A stretch of DNA of 64,000 nt from Dactylorhiza incarnata (Eukaryota; Streptophyta; Magnoliopsida; Asparagales; Orchidaceae), in contig JAWHQI010000019.1 in NCBI GenBank assembly GCA_033032865.1, positions 14,984,001-15,048,000 on the forward strand. Reading direction: 5' to 3'. The notes under the pieces were generated by a model. It did not search any database and was not told where the DNA came from. It saw only the letters and a list, made by a program, of their open reading frames with translations. Position numbers and translations under genes: made by a program. Positions 51,667 through 62,943 of this stretch are shown here, one piece after another (within the stretch, counting starts at the first letter, position 1; each line of letters starts with the position of its first letter).

Positions 51667-52751
51667 GTTGGATCTGTAGGCGCCCTTAGAGGGGGTGAAT
51701 AAGGGTTTTAAAACTTTTCTTGTATTTTGAAATGCTTGAAATAATAAGAGATCAAAATAGTGCAAATCAAACAAATTAAGTGAAATAAAATAGAGACATG
51801 ATTTTATTAATATAAAATATATGTTTACAAAACTTGACTCATTATAACGCTAGAAATCGGAGGCGAATAGTAAAAAGACATTTCGTTTTCTATCCCGACT
51901 CGTATCCCCATGAACCGATGGCTTTAGCCTATCCTTCCCGAATATGGCATCAAGCCGCTCTAGACAATCCTCCCCCGGATACGGCCTCGAGCACCCCCTA
52001 GATCTACACCCTAGACCCAGTCGCCAACACGAAGCAAATTTCTGCCATAAGTCCTACCCAGACCTAGTCTCCAACACGAGGCAAATTCTCTAAATGGTTA
52101 CAAAAGATATGAAATAAAATAGCAACCACAATATTAAAAACTCGCTCTAAGAATCTTCTGAAGTCGGAGACGAGAGATCACTGTAGAATAAGCAAGGTTG
52201 AAGCGATCGCCCTTCGGATATTGCGTGACGAAGTCCTCCTTCAGAAACTCTCTAAGCTTTTGGTGGACGATCAACTCTCGGCAGAATAAGGCTCTGGAAT
52301 TTTGGCATTGGACCTCTCTCTAGTATGTGTGTTGAAATTGAGAGAAGAGGGCTCCTTTTATAGCCTTGGAGCTAGCGCCTGCACTAGCACTACCGTCGGC
52401 GCTATCCCGGATTAGGAAACATTCTCCGCGTGCGTATCTTCATTCCAAGGAAACCTTTCCAAAATTCCTCTTGTGCTCTGCGCTACCGCCTGCGCTATCC
52501 GCTATCGCCTGGATTTATTGCCTTCTATACTTGCCGCCTGAACTTGCCTAATCAGAGCTAGCGCCCGCGCTAGGTGCTACCATTGGCGCTAATGGACATG
52601 TTGGAATTCTGGCTTCAAACTTGGGGGCAACCATCTTATGTTATCCTTGAGTCATATGGCTTAGTTTCCTGCACACTTAAACACACAAGATCAAATACAC
52701 ATAGGATTTGTTATTCTCAAACTAGGAGATGCGGAAGACCATGTTCCAACA
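51667..52751 (-). repeat. Copia F2 3' LTR
   Basis: 1085 bp. Plus-strand ends are TGTTGGATC and GTTCCAACA. The reversed polypurine tract (AACTCCCCCTTTT) adjoins on the right, so this is the 3' LTR of a minus-strand element whose interior lies to the right. A TATAAAAG is at 52362-52355 (minus) and a dyad CTAGCGC-CC-GCGCTAG at 52558-52573. Confidence 0.85.
52355..52362 (-). promoter_or_regulatory. TATA box, F2 3' LTR
   Basis: Reads TATAAAAG on the minus strand; same context (GCTATAAAAGGA) as the solo LTR at 56742. Confidence 0.6.
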
Positions 52752-53000
52752 AACTCCCCCTTTTAATAATAACAAATCCATTAATGATAAATCAAAGCAT
52801 TAATATATAAGCATGATGAAACCTACTTGTGTGTGTGTGAGTGATGACTTAGGATAATTGTTATTTTTAGTATTAAGAATTGCTCCCCCTAAATACATGC
52901 TCCCCCAATGGGAATGCTCCCCTTATATGTAAGTTATCATCTTAATCTTTAATCATGTTAGTTTTCCAATTTGATAGCATTTATTATTTATCATGTTAGT
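52752..53000 (-). other. F2 internal 3' end
   Basis: Polypurine tract (reversed, 52752-52766) and non-coding sequence with reversed GGGGGAGCAT-type motifs, as in F1. Cut by copia G at 53000. The rest of F2 is beyond the nested elements and outside the window. Confidence 0.7.
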
Positions 53001-53315
53001 TGTTGGGTATTGTATCCACAATAGCCTAGATTTGTGAGAAGTCACCCTTGAACCAAGTTGAATTGCTGGTGTATTTGATGTTGTCTCTTAGCTATGTTCT
53101 TGCAGGTTGTTATTACCAAGCGTAGACTAATGTTAGATCACAATGGGTCATTAAACACAGTATCGTGCAATGTAATCCCTCATTGTGTGGAACATGGTGT
53201 TGACTCATGTGTGATCTCTCTATTGGGATACACTTCATTTGACAAGTACCTTGATGCTTAGGAGTTGGAAGATTTGCTGGTGTCTAGAAAAGCAAGAAGG
53301 AAAAGGGTCAAAATT

Positions 53316-53740
53316 CTTCTAAGTGTATTTCTCGAGAAATAACATATGGTTCTCGAGAAATCAAGCTTATTTCTCGAAAAGTCAGTTTAGTTCTCGAGAA
53401 ATCCTTCTCAGAGCTCTAAGTTCAAATTCTCTAAGTCATTTCTCGAGAAGTCACTTCAGCTCTCGAGAAATCAAGTTTATTTCTCGAGAAGTCAGCTTGG
53501 TTCTCGAGAAATTCTTCTCAGCTGTTCAGTGAAGCTTTTCTAAGCCATTTCTCGAGAAGTTAATTCTTCTCTTGAGAAATCAAAGCCATTTCTCGAGAAA
53601 TCATGTTGTTCTCGAGAAATCCCCTTCAAGATTTCTAGAAAGATTTTCCTAGCCCTTTTCTCGAGAAGTTTATCTCTCTCTCGAGAAATCTATTGATTTC
53701 TCGAGAAATTCTTTTTTATCTCGAGAAATGTTTTCTCTTC
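53316..53740. repeat. Cluster of TTCTCGAGAA palindromes in copia G LTR
   Basis: About 16 copies of TTTCTCGAGAA(A/G), spaced about 20-25 bp and grouped in four units of about 105-110 bp. A few are mutated (CTCGAAAAG, CTTGAGAA). Confidence 0.92.
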
Positions 53741-53870
53741 AGGTCCTGTTTTAAAATTTGTTCTCTGACGGATCTTGAATTTCCGTCTGACGGTGTCCTT
53801 GCCACATGTGTCATATTTTAAGGATTATTCTACCTTAAATCAAGGACTCTTTATCGTTATACCCGTTTTG

Positions 53871-53878
53871 TATAAAAG
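53871..53878 (+). promoter_or_regulatory. TATA box, copia G 5' LTR
   Basis: TATAAAAG downstream of the palindrome cluster, in GTTTTGTATAAAAGGATCC. Confidence 0.65.
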
Positions 53879-54597
53879 GATCCTATTAGTTCTCGTCAAA
53901 CCTAATTCTATCATTCAATCGGAAAATTGAGAAAGAGCCGCCGCCTCCTGCCATTGTTGAAGATCGTCATCTCTCTCATTCAACCAATACTTTTGTAAGA
54001 AAAGATTCGACAGATCAGTGATCTTATCATCTACTGAGGTTTATTGGATCGTGTCGAATCCTAGAAGGTCAGATCTGAGATTTCAACCTTTCTTCCTCAA
54101 CATCAAACCAAAGTTCTCCAAGTATCAAGAAGGATGAAGATTACAGTATTTCAGATCTGAACTTATTTTGTTGATCATTTTATTGTACACAATCTCTATT
54201 GTTTGTTGGAGATTTATCTCTGAGTTGTGGGAGGGTTATCTCCGAGTTGTAGGAGGGTTATCTCCGAGTTGTAGGAGAGTTGTCTCCGAGTTTGTAGGAG
54301 AATTGTCTTCGAGGTGTAGGAGTTGTGACTCTGAGTTTGTAGGATCCTTCTTGATCCGAGATATAGTGAAGTAGCTGAGGCTAGCCATGGTGCTAGATTG
54401 GTAAGGCGGGAAAGTGGAGTACCCAAGGTCAGGGAACCACTATAAAATTCTATGTGTCGTCTGTGATTGTGATTTGCTTTTCAGTGTTCCCTTTTTCATC
54501 AAGTTTTAATTCCGCAAAAGACACAGAACTCACCTATTCACCCCCCCCCCCCCCCCCCCCCTCTAGGTGATTTAGCTAGGCAACTAGATACTTCAAT

Positions 54598-54611
54598 TGG
54601 TATCAAAGGGT
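54598..54611 (+). promoter_or_regulatory. Primer binding site of copia G
   Basis: TGGTATCAAAGGGT just after the LTR, an iMet-type site with A for G at one position. Confidence 0.75.
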
Positions 54612-54673
54612 CGTTGTTCGTTGCTATGTTAATACCTTGAAAACGATCCATCCACTCTAGTTGCTAACAAATC

Positions 54674-55465
54674 ATGGAAAGAAGCAAGGAATCCTCCTCG
54701 TTGATGTTGCCTATCTGAAAAAGGCAAACTTTCCCATGTGGAAAGAAAGAGTAAGATTTTACATGGAAGCCGCAGATCCAAGAATTTTTCAAGTTGTGGA
54801 AGTAGGCTCTCATGTGCATATGGTTGCCTCTACAATTGATCCAACTGTTCAGGTGCCAAAGAAGATGATGGACTTAACCAAGGATGAGATCGCCATCGTA
54901 GCATTGGACAAAAAGGGGAAGAACATAATTGTCAGTGCAGTGGACGATTCTATACTACAAAACTTAATCCACTGCAGATCTGCCAAAGAAATGTGGGCGT
55001 CCTTGATTATCCTCATGGAAGGTACCGAAGAGGTAAGTGATGATAGAATATCTCTACTCAACCAAGGGTATAAGGCCTTCAAGCAAAGCAAGAAGGAGTG
55101 CATAGCCGATGCTTATGAATGATTCTTCAAAATTGTAAACGGCCTAAGAAATTATGGTCGGTAATTTACAAATGGTGAACTAAATGACAAGTTCCTGTGA
55201 TCCCTGACGAAAGAATGGGATAGAAAGATCGTTGCTATTAGGGAGTTTGGAAAGCTACCAAACATTGACCCGTAGAATCTGTTCGGGAAGCTACTATCCC
55301 ATGAGCTGCAGATGAACATCCGCAAAACTGAAGAAGATGGGAATCAGACCTCAGGAAAGGAGAGGACCTTAGCTCTGAAGGCCGAAAGGTCCAGGAAGAT
55401 CAGAGCTATGTCACCAATAAGGGCACCAGAGACTGATGAAGAAGAAGAATCAGAAGATGGCTCCT
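54674..55465 (+). pseudogene. gag: Copia G gag, cut by copia H
   Basis: ATG 54674 (MERSKESSS) starts gag; a frame change at about 54715 leads into the main frame (KKANFPMWKERVRFYME), then DEIAIVALDKKGKNII, AKEMWASLI and SLLNQGYKAF, the UBN2-type gag domain. Stops at 55120-55122, near 55162, 55198 and 55275 share the same frame. It ends at 55465 in a Glu/Asp-rich tail where the LTR of H begins. No zinc knuckle is reached. Confidence 0.75.
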
Positions 55466-55948
55466 TGTTGGGAAATTGACCCTCAATGTCCCTTTAATTT
55501 GAAGAGGCCTCACACTCAAATACAAAGTACAAGTTGTATTTGATAAACCCTATTTGTATCTCATAAGCATGCAGGGTTAGGTTATTCCAAGACAAGGAAT
55601 AGTATTGGTAACAGTCTGCCCAAAACCGCTGAGACGACATCTCTGTCTCAGTCCAGCCGCTGAGATGGAGTCTGGGCTTGCAGAGCTGCAGATAGAGGAA
55701 AACCGCTGAGACTTATGTCTGTCCCAGTGGAACCATTGAGAAGGAGACTGGAGCTTCCGCTGAGACTGGAAGCTGTCTCAGCCCAACCGCTGAGACTGGA
55801 AGCTACCTCGGCCCAACCGCTGAGACAGATTCAAATGTGCTGACAGGATCTGCTTTTGGCGCAAGCGAAAATAAAAAGGGAAAAGCAACTCCAATCTGCC
55901 CCATACTGTGTCAGGAGGATTGAAATAGTCGTTGAAGCCTTCTGGAAG

Positions 55949-55956
55949 TATAAAAG
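55949..55956 (+). promoter_or_regulatory. TATA box, copia H 5' LTR
   Basis: TATAAAAG in GGAAGTATAAAAGCAAAAG. Confidence 0.6.
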
Positions 55957-56235
55957 CAAAAGCTAGGGCACAACAATAAGCATTGTTCCATTGAAAAGCT
56001 TTTGCTACAAGCCGCACTCGAGTTCTCACGTTCCAGCCAGTTGAAGTTGTTCTCTGAAGCTGGAGTTAATCTTCTGAAGGAGATTAGTTAGCTCTTCCTG
56101 TACCAACTCAAGAAGGGCAAGTTGATCTTCTGCTTTGCTGAAGGAGAAGATCAAGGTGATTCAAATCTGAAGCAGCTGTCTTTCAGATCTGAAGAAAGAA
56201 ATCAGAAGACCTGAGAGTAAACCTTTTGTCTTCTG

Positions 56236-57438
56236 TGTTGGAACATGGTCTTCCACATCTCCTAGGTTTGAGAATAACAAATCCTATGTGTATTTGATCT
56301 TGTGTGTTCAACTGTGTAGGTTTACTAGGTCCACATGACTCAAGGAGTACACATGATGACTGCCCCCAAAATTGAGGCCAAAATTCGAAGAGACTCACTA
56401 GCGCCGACGGTAGCAACTAGCGCCGGGCGCTAGCGATGATGAGCGCATTTCCGGGAGCTGTTATGGAAGGCGCTAATGCCTGGCGGTAGCGGATAACACC
56501 GGCGGTATCGGTGAACACAGAAGGAATGAAAGCCTCGTTGCCGCGGATTGAAGATCCTGCCGCGCAAGAAGTTTCTTAATCAGGGATAGCGTCGGTGGTA
56601 GCTACTAGCGCTGGCGGTAGCTTGGCGCACAAGAGGCATGGAGCAATATGTTGCCATGGATTGAAGATCCTGCCGCGCAAAACGTTTCCTAATCCGGCCT
56701 AGCGCTAGCGGTAGCACCAGCGTCGACGGTAGCGCTTGGGCTATAAAAGGACCCCCTCTCCTCTTGTTTTCGTACACCAATTGCATACACCTCAGAGAGA
56801 GAGTACTGGAGTTCCAGAGGCCTATCTTGGTCGAAATTTGAGGTCCCAGCAAAGCTCTGCCAACTTCTGAAGGAGGATTCCATCACGCCGAAGCCAAACG
56901 AAGTCCGCTTCGACAAACGCTGATTCTACAGCGGATCTTCGCCTCCATATTCAGAAGTTCATCTTAAGGGAAGTTTTTATTATTTTATTTGTCTTTCTTT
57001 GTAAACGGTAGTGAAATCGCCTCGTGTTGGCGACTAGGTCTGGGGTAGGACTTAGGGCTGAAAATCGCCTCGTGTTGGCGAATAGATCTAGGTTAGGTCT
57101 AGGGGCTTGAGGCCACATCCAGGGAAGGATTGGCTAGAGCGGCTTGAGGCCGAATCCGGGAAGGAGGAGGCTAGGGCCACCGGTTCGTGGGGAAGCGAGT
57201 CGGGATAGAAAATGAAAAGAGCTTTTATTATTCGCCTCCGATCTCTAGCGACATTGAGATCAAGTTGTGTAAAACTTATTTATCATTAATAAAGCTTGTC
57301 TCCTTTTTTGTTTTACTTCACTTGTCTTCTTGTTTTAATATTGCAATATTCAAAAGTTTTCTAAATATAATCTAAAGTTTTTGAAAATCCTTATTCACCC
57401 CCCCCCCCCCCCCTCTAAGGGCGCCGACCGATCCAACA
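56236..57438 (+). mobile_element. Solo LTR of copia F2
   Basis: 1203 bp, TGTTGGAACATGG...GATCCAACA, flanked by TTCTG (56231-56235 and 57439-57443). One LTR between perfect TSDs is the product of LTR-LTR recombination that removed the interior. It has the 8-1-8 dyad CTAGCGCC-G-GGCGCTAG (56417-56433) and TATAAAAG at 56742-56749. Confidence 0.93.
56742..56749 (+). promoter_or_regulatory. TATA box in solo F2 LTR
   Basis: TATAAAAG in GGGCTATAAAAGGACCCC; it could still drive outward transcription. Confidence 0.55.
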
Positions 57439-57964
57439 TTCTGTATTTAATACAAACTCTCTTATATCTTGGTAAGGCATTGTTGCATGAGTGAAAGGTT
57501 GTTGAGCCTGTGTGTAAAGTTGTGTTGACAGCTTGAGTGGTAGGACTTCTTGATAGGTCTGAGGTAGGAAATCAGTGTGATTTCTGAGTGGTAGGAGTAA
57601 CATAACTCTGAGCTGTAGGGCTGCTGTGCCTGAGGTGTAGGGCTGTTGAGCCTGAGTGTAGGGTTGTTGTGCCTGAGGTAGGATCACTCTTGATCTGAGA
57701 AGTTCTGAGGAACTTGTGGTGTAAGCTCAAGGAGCTGAGATTGGAGTTTGTAGCCTTGTCTAACTCACTGTTAGAAAGGTGAAGGGGGAAAGAGGACTAC
57801 TCAAGACGCCCTGTCTTAAGGAACCTCTATACATCCTTGTGTGCTTTCTGTGATTGAGTTTTCTGCAGCTAGATACATTAGGATTATATAAAGAAATTAA
57901 GTAAAACCTATTCATCCCCCCCCCCCTCTAGGTAATATTGACTACACCTATATAAACTATCAAG

Positions 57965-57979
57965 TGGTATCAGAGGGAG
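57965..57979 (+). promoter_or_regulatory. Primer binding site (iMet tRNA) of copia H
   Basis: TGGTATCAGAGGGAG two bases after the LTR. Confidence 0.85.
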
Positions 57980-58042
57980 GTTGATCAAAAGGACTTAACA
58001 TTCTGATCAGATCCTATACAGGGTAGTCAAATCTGAAATCCC

Positions 58043-60660
58043 ATGGCCAACAGTGGAATGAAGAAGGAGTTGGGGTTAATGAAGTTGCCCATATGCTCCA
58101 AAGAAAACTTTGGTATATGGAAGCAAAGGGTAAGGCTATTCAGGGAAGCCTCAGACCCAAGGATCTTTTTGACTGTCAAAAATGGTCCTTATACCTTTGA
58201 GAAAATCTCCACTATTGACCCTACTAGAAAAGTACTTAAGGTATTTTCTGAGCTGACCAATGATGAGATAGCATTGTACACTATGGACAAGAGGGCCCAA
58301 AATATAATAGTAAACGTCATTGATGATACTACATTTCAGAACTTGGTACACTGCACAACTGCCAATGAAATGTGGGACACATTGGTTGTTTATATGGAGG
58401 GAACAGCTGAAGTGAGGGATGATAGAAAGTCACTCCTCAATCAGGAGTATGAAGCCTTCAGACAGCTGAGCCAGGAGAATATCTCCATGTGCTATGAAAG
58501 GTTCTTTAGGATTGTAAATGAACTAAGAACCTATGGAAGGGTGTTCACAGATTATGAACTCAATGACAAGTTTCTTAGATCTCTAACTAGAGATTGGGAC
58601 ACTAAAATATGTGCAATCAGGGAAGGGGCAAGACTTGGAGAAACCCCTACCATACACTGTTTGGGAAACTGCTCTCATATGAGATGCAGCTTTCTGCAAG
58701 AAAGGAGGAGGACACTTCCTCCAGGGCTCACACAAGGGAGAGATCTGTTGCTTTCAAAGCTGAAAGCTCTAAGAAGAACAAGGGTAGAGTGCAGTCACCT
58801 CCAAGAAAGGCTGCTGAATCTGAGAAATCTGAGAGCTGCAATTCAGACAGCTCCTCTTATGATGAGGAGTTTGCTTCCTTCACAAGGCAGTTCAAGAAGA
58901 TGATCAGGAGGAAACAATGGAAGAACAAACCTTCCTCCTCTTCTCATCCCAAGAAGGATCATAACAGATCTGAGAGGTAACATACCAAAGGGGACAGGTA
59001 TGACTCTAAATCTAGTAAACATGTTTCAACTAACATAATTTGTTATTGTTGTAGTAAGCCTGGACATGTCATTGCTGACTGTCCAGTCAAGAGAAAGGAA
59101 AGAGGTGACAAGAATCCTCATCACCAGAAGGAGAGGAAGGGAGAAAAATCCTTCCTAGCTAAGAAAGGCAAAAGCTGGAGTGAATCTGAATCTTCATCTT
59201 CAGATTCAGATGGTGAGTAGGAAGCCTACTTGGGGCTGTTTGCTGATCAGGAGGAAGAAGACTATCCTGCTGCCAGGATAGGAATCATGGCCCCTCTATC
59301 ACATTCAGATAGTGATGTAGAGGAGGATGAGGTCACTCTAGATGACCATGGGCTGATGGCTATAACTGAAAATGAGGACAGCCACAGTAATTTAGAACAT
59401 GAGCAGGTATTGATACACTGCATTTCTTCTTCTTCTGATTATGAAACAGGTCCAGAATCTGAATCTCCTCCATCTAAGGTTGGAAGTGAATTAGATTCTG
59501 AGGAGGATGTCAATCAATTGATTGATAGGTATGGTGCACTCCTGGAAGCTCTGAAAAAGAGCAAAAAGTTAGCCAAGAGGCAAGCCCAAGAAATTACTTC
59601 CCTAAAGCAATCAAAATCTGAGTGCATTGAGCATGCTACCCAGCTAGCTCTAATGAGAAAGGAGATTGGCAAGCTAAGGGGAATGTCAATCATCCATGTG
59701 GGCTCCATAAGCCACAAGAACAAGATCATTAAGGATCTTGAAGAAAAGCTCCTCAAGGAGAGGATGCTAGTGGCTGAGTTCTCCAAGCCCAAGACAGTGC
59801 TGCCTATTATTGACACCTTCAACTCCCATGACATGAGAGGTGTTGGTTTCAACAAGGAGGCAGCTACTAGCAACACTAAGGGAAAGGTCAAGGACTCACA
59901 AGAATCAAAGACCTCCTTTGTGAAAGTCTTGATGCCCTCAAACAAGTATGACCAAGAAAGTGTTCATGGTCACTTATTAAATGGAAGTTCCTATAACTTG
60001 AGCAAGAATGCTCACATCTATGGAAATAGAAAGGAGTTAGGCTTGAGTGCCTTCAAGGCTCTGCATGAGGAAATTCAAATGGCCCATCATGGACCCTTCG
60101 TTTTTGGAACCTCAGCCCCTTCACTCAAGATAACTAAGGCTGTCAATTCTAAACATTGTTCAGCAAAGTCCATGGTTGTTGACTGTCCTGTAACCAAGCC
60201 AAAAAGCCCAGTTTCTGTTGCCATCCACACATGTTTATCTACCAAGCTAAAGGGTGTTGATGTCAAACAAAAACAGGCTCCCTTGACTGATTATAGGAAG
60301 GTAAAAAGCCATGCCTTTACTGATAAGAAAAAGAAAACAGCAGCTGCATCCCCTACTGAACAGAAATAGGAAGCTTCATCTTCTAGGACTATTTAGAAGA
60401 CGAGATATAGTATATATGAGTGTTGGTGTTGTGGCAAAGTGGGACACTTTGCAATTGATTGTTGGCACAACCCCAATGTGCCAAAGGCAAGGATTGAACC
60501 TCAAGCCAAACCAGCCCTTTCTAGGAATATGCCCTATGGTGTTAACCTGAACCTAGGACCCAAAATCAGTTGGGGTCCTAAGGTACATTAAATTCTGTGT
60601 TGCAGGTTAGTTCAAGTACCAGTCTCAACCAAATATGGTACTTGGACAGTGGGTGCTCAA
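58043..60660 (+). pseudogene. gag: Copia H gag with two zinc knuckles, and protease start
   Basis: ATG 58043 (MANSGMKKE) opens a UBN2-type gag (FGIWKQRVRLF, DEIALYTMDKRAQNII, ANEMWDTLV, SLLNQEYEAF). A frameshift near 58640 moves it to the frame that continues to about 60590. Knuckle 1 is CYCCSKPGHVIADC (59041-59082). Then comes an acidic Ser/Asp-rich region and a coiled coil (about 59520-59780, LLEALKKSKKLAKRQAQEI). Knuckle 2 is CWCCGKVGHFAIDC (60421-60462). Stops at 58978, about 59218, 60367 and about 60394. The protease start WYLDSGCS (to 60659) is in a third frame and is cut one residue after the active site. A gag with two knuckles and a coiled coil between them is unusually long for copia. 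Confidence 0.78.
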
Positions 60661-60904
60661 GGTGTAACATCCCGATTCGAGCTAGACCCCTTGTGCGCAT
60701 TTTTGAGTCAAGCGAGTTGACTCGGGCTCGGGGTGTACTGAGGGCAAGGCTTGCACCTGAGCCGGGGAAGTGCACTCGGCAAATGCGGCGAGTACCAGTT
60801 CTATTCTTTGTCCCGATGTTTGCTGCATCGGGATCCGAGCCGTTCGGAGAGCATAACTTGAGCGATAAAACTCGAAGGAGGCGTACCGCCTTGAAGGAAT
60901 TATA

Positions 60905-61215
60905 GTACGTACGTTAGCTCAAATGATACGGTCTGCGAATAACGTATTTATTCAAAAGGTGGTATGCAGCAGACGGTCTCGAAATTCACCCCAGTTAGTT
61001 TTGTTAGACTCGTGAAGCCTATACGAGTTCAACGAAACTGTCCGCGCTCGATTCTGATGAGAATCGGCGAAATTATAATGTGGTATGCGAATAGTATATT
61101 TATCCAAAGCGGTGAAATAGGAGAAACTACCTCTCAATCAACCACAATCAGTCTTGTTAGACTCGTAATAATAGTACAAGTTCAACAAATCTGTCCGTTC
61201 GCGATTCCGACATCA
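60905..61215 (+). repeat. Diverged about 150-bp direct repeat in gypsy J
   Basis: Shared blocks: GTATGCGAATA-GTATTTAT-CAAA, GTTAGACTCGT, AGTTCAAC-AA-CTGTCCG and CGATTC-GA, in two copies about 155 bp apart. Such repeats are common in the U3 of long gypsy LTRs. Confidence 0.7.
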
Positions 61216-61397
61216 TTTGGACAGTTTTCACGTTTAAGTCAAATTTGGCCGCAAACGCTCCGATAAGCATAAAATGAGCAAACAAACTCGGAATTGATCT
61301 CGGATCATCCCGGAGGATGTGTGTCGACGAGACGATCAAAGCGAGCCCGTCCGGGACAATTTTCGAGTCCTCTAAGACGAGATATGAGCGTTTAATG

Positions 61398-61400
61398 CAA

Positions 61401-61434
<34 letters not shown>

Positions 61435-61466
61435 ATAATATATATTATATATATATATATATATTA
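61398..61466. repeat. AAT/ATT and AT microsatellite in gypsy J
   Basis: (AAT)n, then (ATT)n, then (AT)n; the AAT and ATT blocks can fold back on each other. Confidence 0.9.
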
Positions 61467-62943
61467 GAAGTTAGGTTAGAGGAATCACAAAAACCCTCCT
61501 CCCAGCTGCGTCGTTGTGTCCCCTCCAGCCCGATCTCTCCCTCTTCGACGACGACAACTCTTCCTTCTTCCTCTGGCGAGCTCTCCCTTCCACACCTCCG
61601 GCGAGTCCGACTCCGGCGACTGCTCCGACAAGGAACCACCATTATCTCCGAGAGTCTCCTCCCTCGTCTCCAGATATTAACGGCAGCCACCTCTCGAACA
61701 GCAGCCGGCAAACTCCCAGACCCATCTCCCTACAGATCTCTCTTCGATCTCTGGTCGTCCTTTCATCTCCGGCGAGCTATCGAGTGGATGTCTTCTCCAA
61801 GGTCGACTGACCCTTTACAGCCAAACCACCTCTCTATTTGAGCTCCCCTCCTCTTCATCTTTTCAAAACAGAGCAGCCTATGATTCTCCATCCCCTACAG
61901 CAAAGGTCGAAACCACTCCCGATCTGAGCAGCTTCATCCCTTATCCGAGTTGCATCTCCAAACAGCTCGAGAACTCCAGATCTGGACGTGTTCACTACAT
62001 TTCAGCAACTCGACCTCGCTCTCCAAGCCAAAACAGCCCATTCAAATAGGTCGGCACCACTTCGGCGATGATCGACGAGATCGGATCTGGCGAGATCCAG
62101 TGCCGGGAACGACACACAAACGCCGCATACGCGGCTATTGGGTAGCATGCATGGACACTCGGTGAGCTTCCTCCCCTCTCCCTGTGTGCTAGTTTCTTAG
62201 ATCAAATTAGGCGAGACGTCGAACTCAATTGAGTTGATTTGAGAGCAAGCCATGGAGGGATGGCTAAAATCTGTGTTCTGATTATTTATTCCGATCACCT
62301 CCGGTCACCGATTCGCCGCCCATCGATGCACCTCATATACGAGAAAGGGGCAGAGGTGTTGGTTGGTCAGATGGGAAATAAGGTGGCTGATGTGGGAGTT
62401 TTATTAGACTCCAGGTCGGGCAAATAACATCCCCAGGCTGGAGGAAGAAGATGACCGGACATTGTTCGATCAGCACTTAGAGCCGTGTAGTTTACATTAG
62501 TTATTTGGTAAATAATATGCTTAGCGCGCGGCGAGGTAGGCGTACGAATTCATAGTATTTTGGTGATTTACCTTGTTTTGTTTATCGGAAGCTGTTTGGA
62601 AATTGGTAGTTAAATGTTTGATGACAATGTGGACACCCCTCTTGAATTTCATAATTTTCGGATATGGGCTTGCTGTGATTTGTCAATATTATGTTATAAA
62701 ATTATCGTGCCGTAAAATGTTGTCATGATTATTCCGAATGAACTGAGATTTGGTGTAACACTCAAGATGCTAACCATGACATATAGTAGAAATTTTAGAG
62801 GTCTTGGGTTTGATATAGCCACTCAATTAATCACTTGTTTGGTGACGCTCTAGGACAATAAGTATGTGCATGAAACTTTAGGAAAGTAGTGATTTGAACA
62901 GTGCTCCGATTTACATTGTATGTAAAGGTTATTATTATGATTC
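61467..62943 (+). other. Gypsy J LTR body, non-coding
   Basis: CT/CCGG-rich leader-like part (61490-62160) followed by AT-rich sequence. ORFs here (for example 61317-61841) are low-complexity artefacts of the TCTCC/TCCGGCGA composition. No other signal seen. Confidence 0.45.

Larger units (their letters stand above)
53001..54595 (+). repeat. Copia G 5' LTR
   Basis: 1595 bp, TGTTGGGTAT...GATACTTCA. Contains the TTCTCGAGAA palindrome cluster (53316-53735), TATAAAAG at 53871-53878, about 22-bp repeats of GTAGGAGGGTTATCTCCGAG (about 54215-54345) and a C run (54541-54561). Start chosen at TGTTGGG after an A/T-rich F2 interior. Confidence 0.75.
55466..57962 (+). repeat. Copia H 5' LTR, interrupted by a solo F2 LTR
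   Basis: TGTTGGGAAATTG...AACTATCA; 1289 bp without the 1208-bp insertion and its TSD. U3 has repeated GCTGAGAC/GTCTCAGC inverted motifs (55629-55820), TATAAAAG at 55949-55956, about 20-bp repeats of GTAGGGCTGTTGAGCCTGAG type (57595-57680), and a C run (57916-57926). Confidence 0.82.

Noticed and set aside
61317..61841. 174-codon ORF in gypsy J as a possible host gene
   Set aside because: Starts before a microsatellite and reads through TCTCC/TCCGGCGA low-complexity sequence typical of gypsy LTR leaders; frames on both strands look alike.
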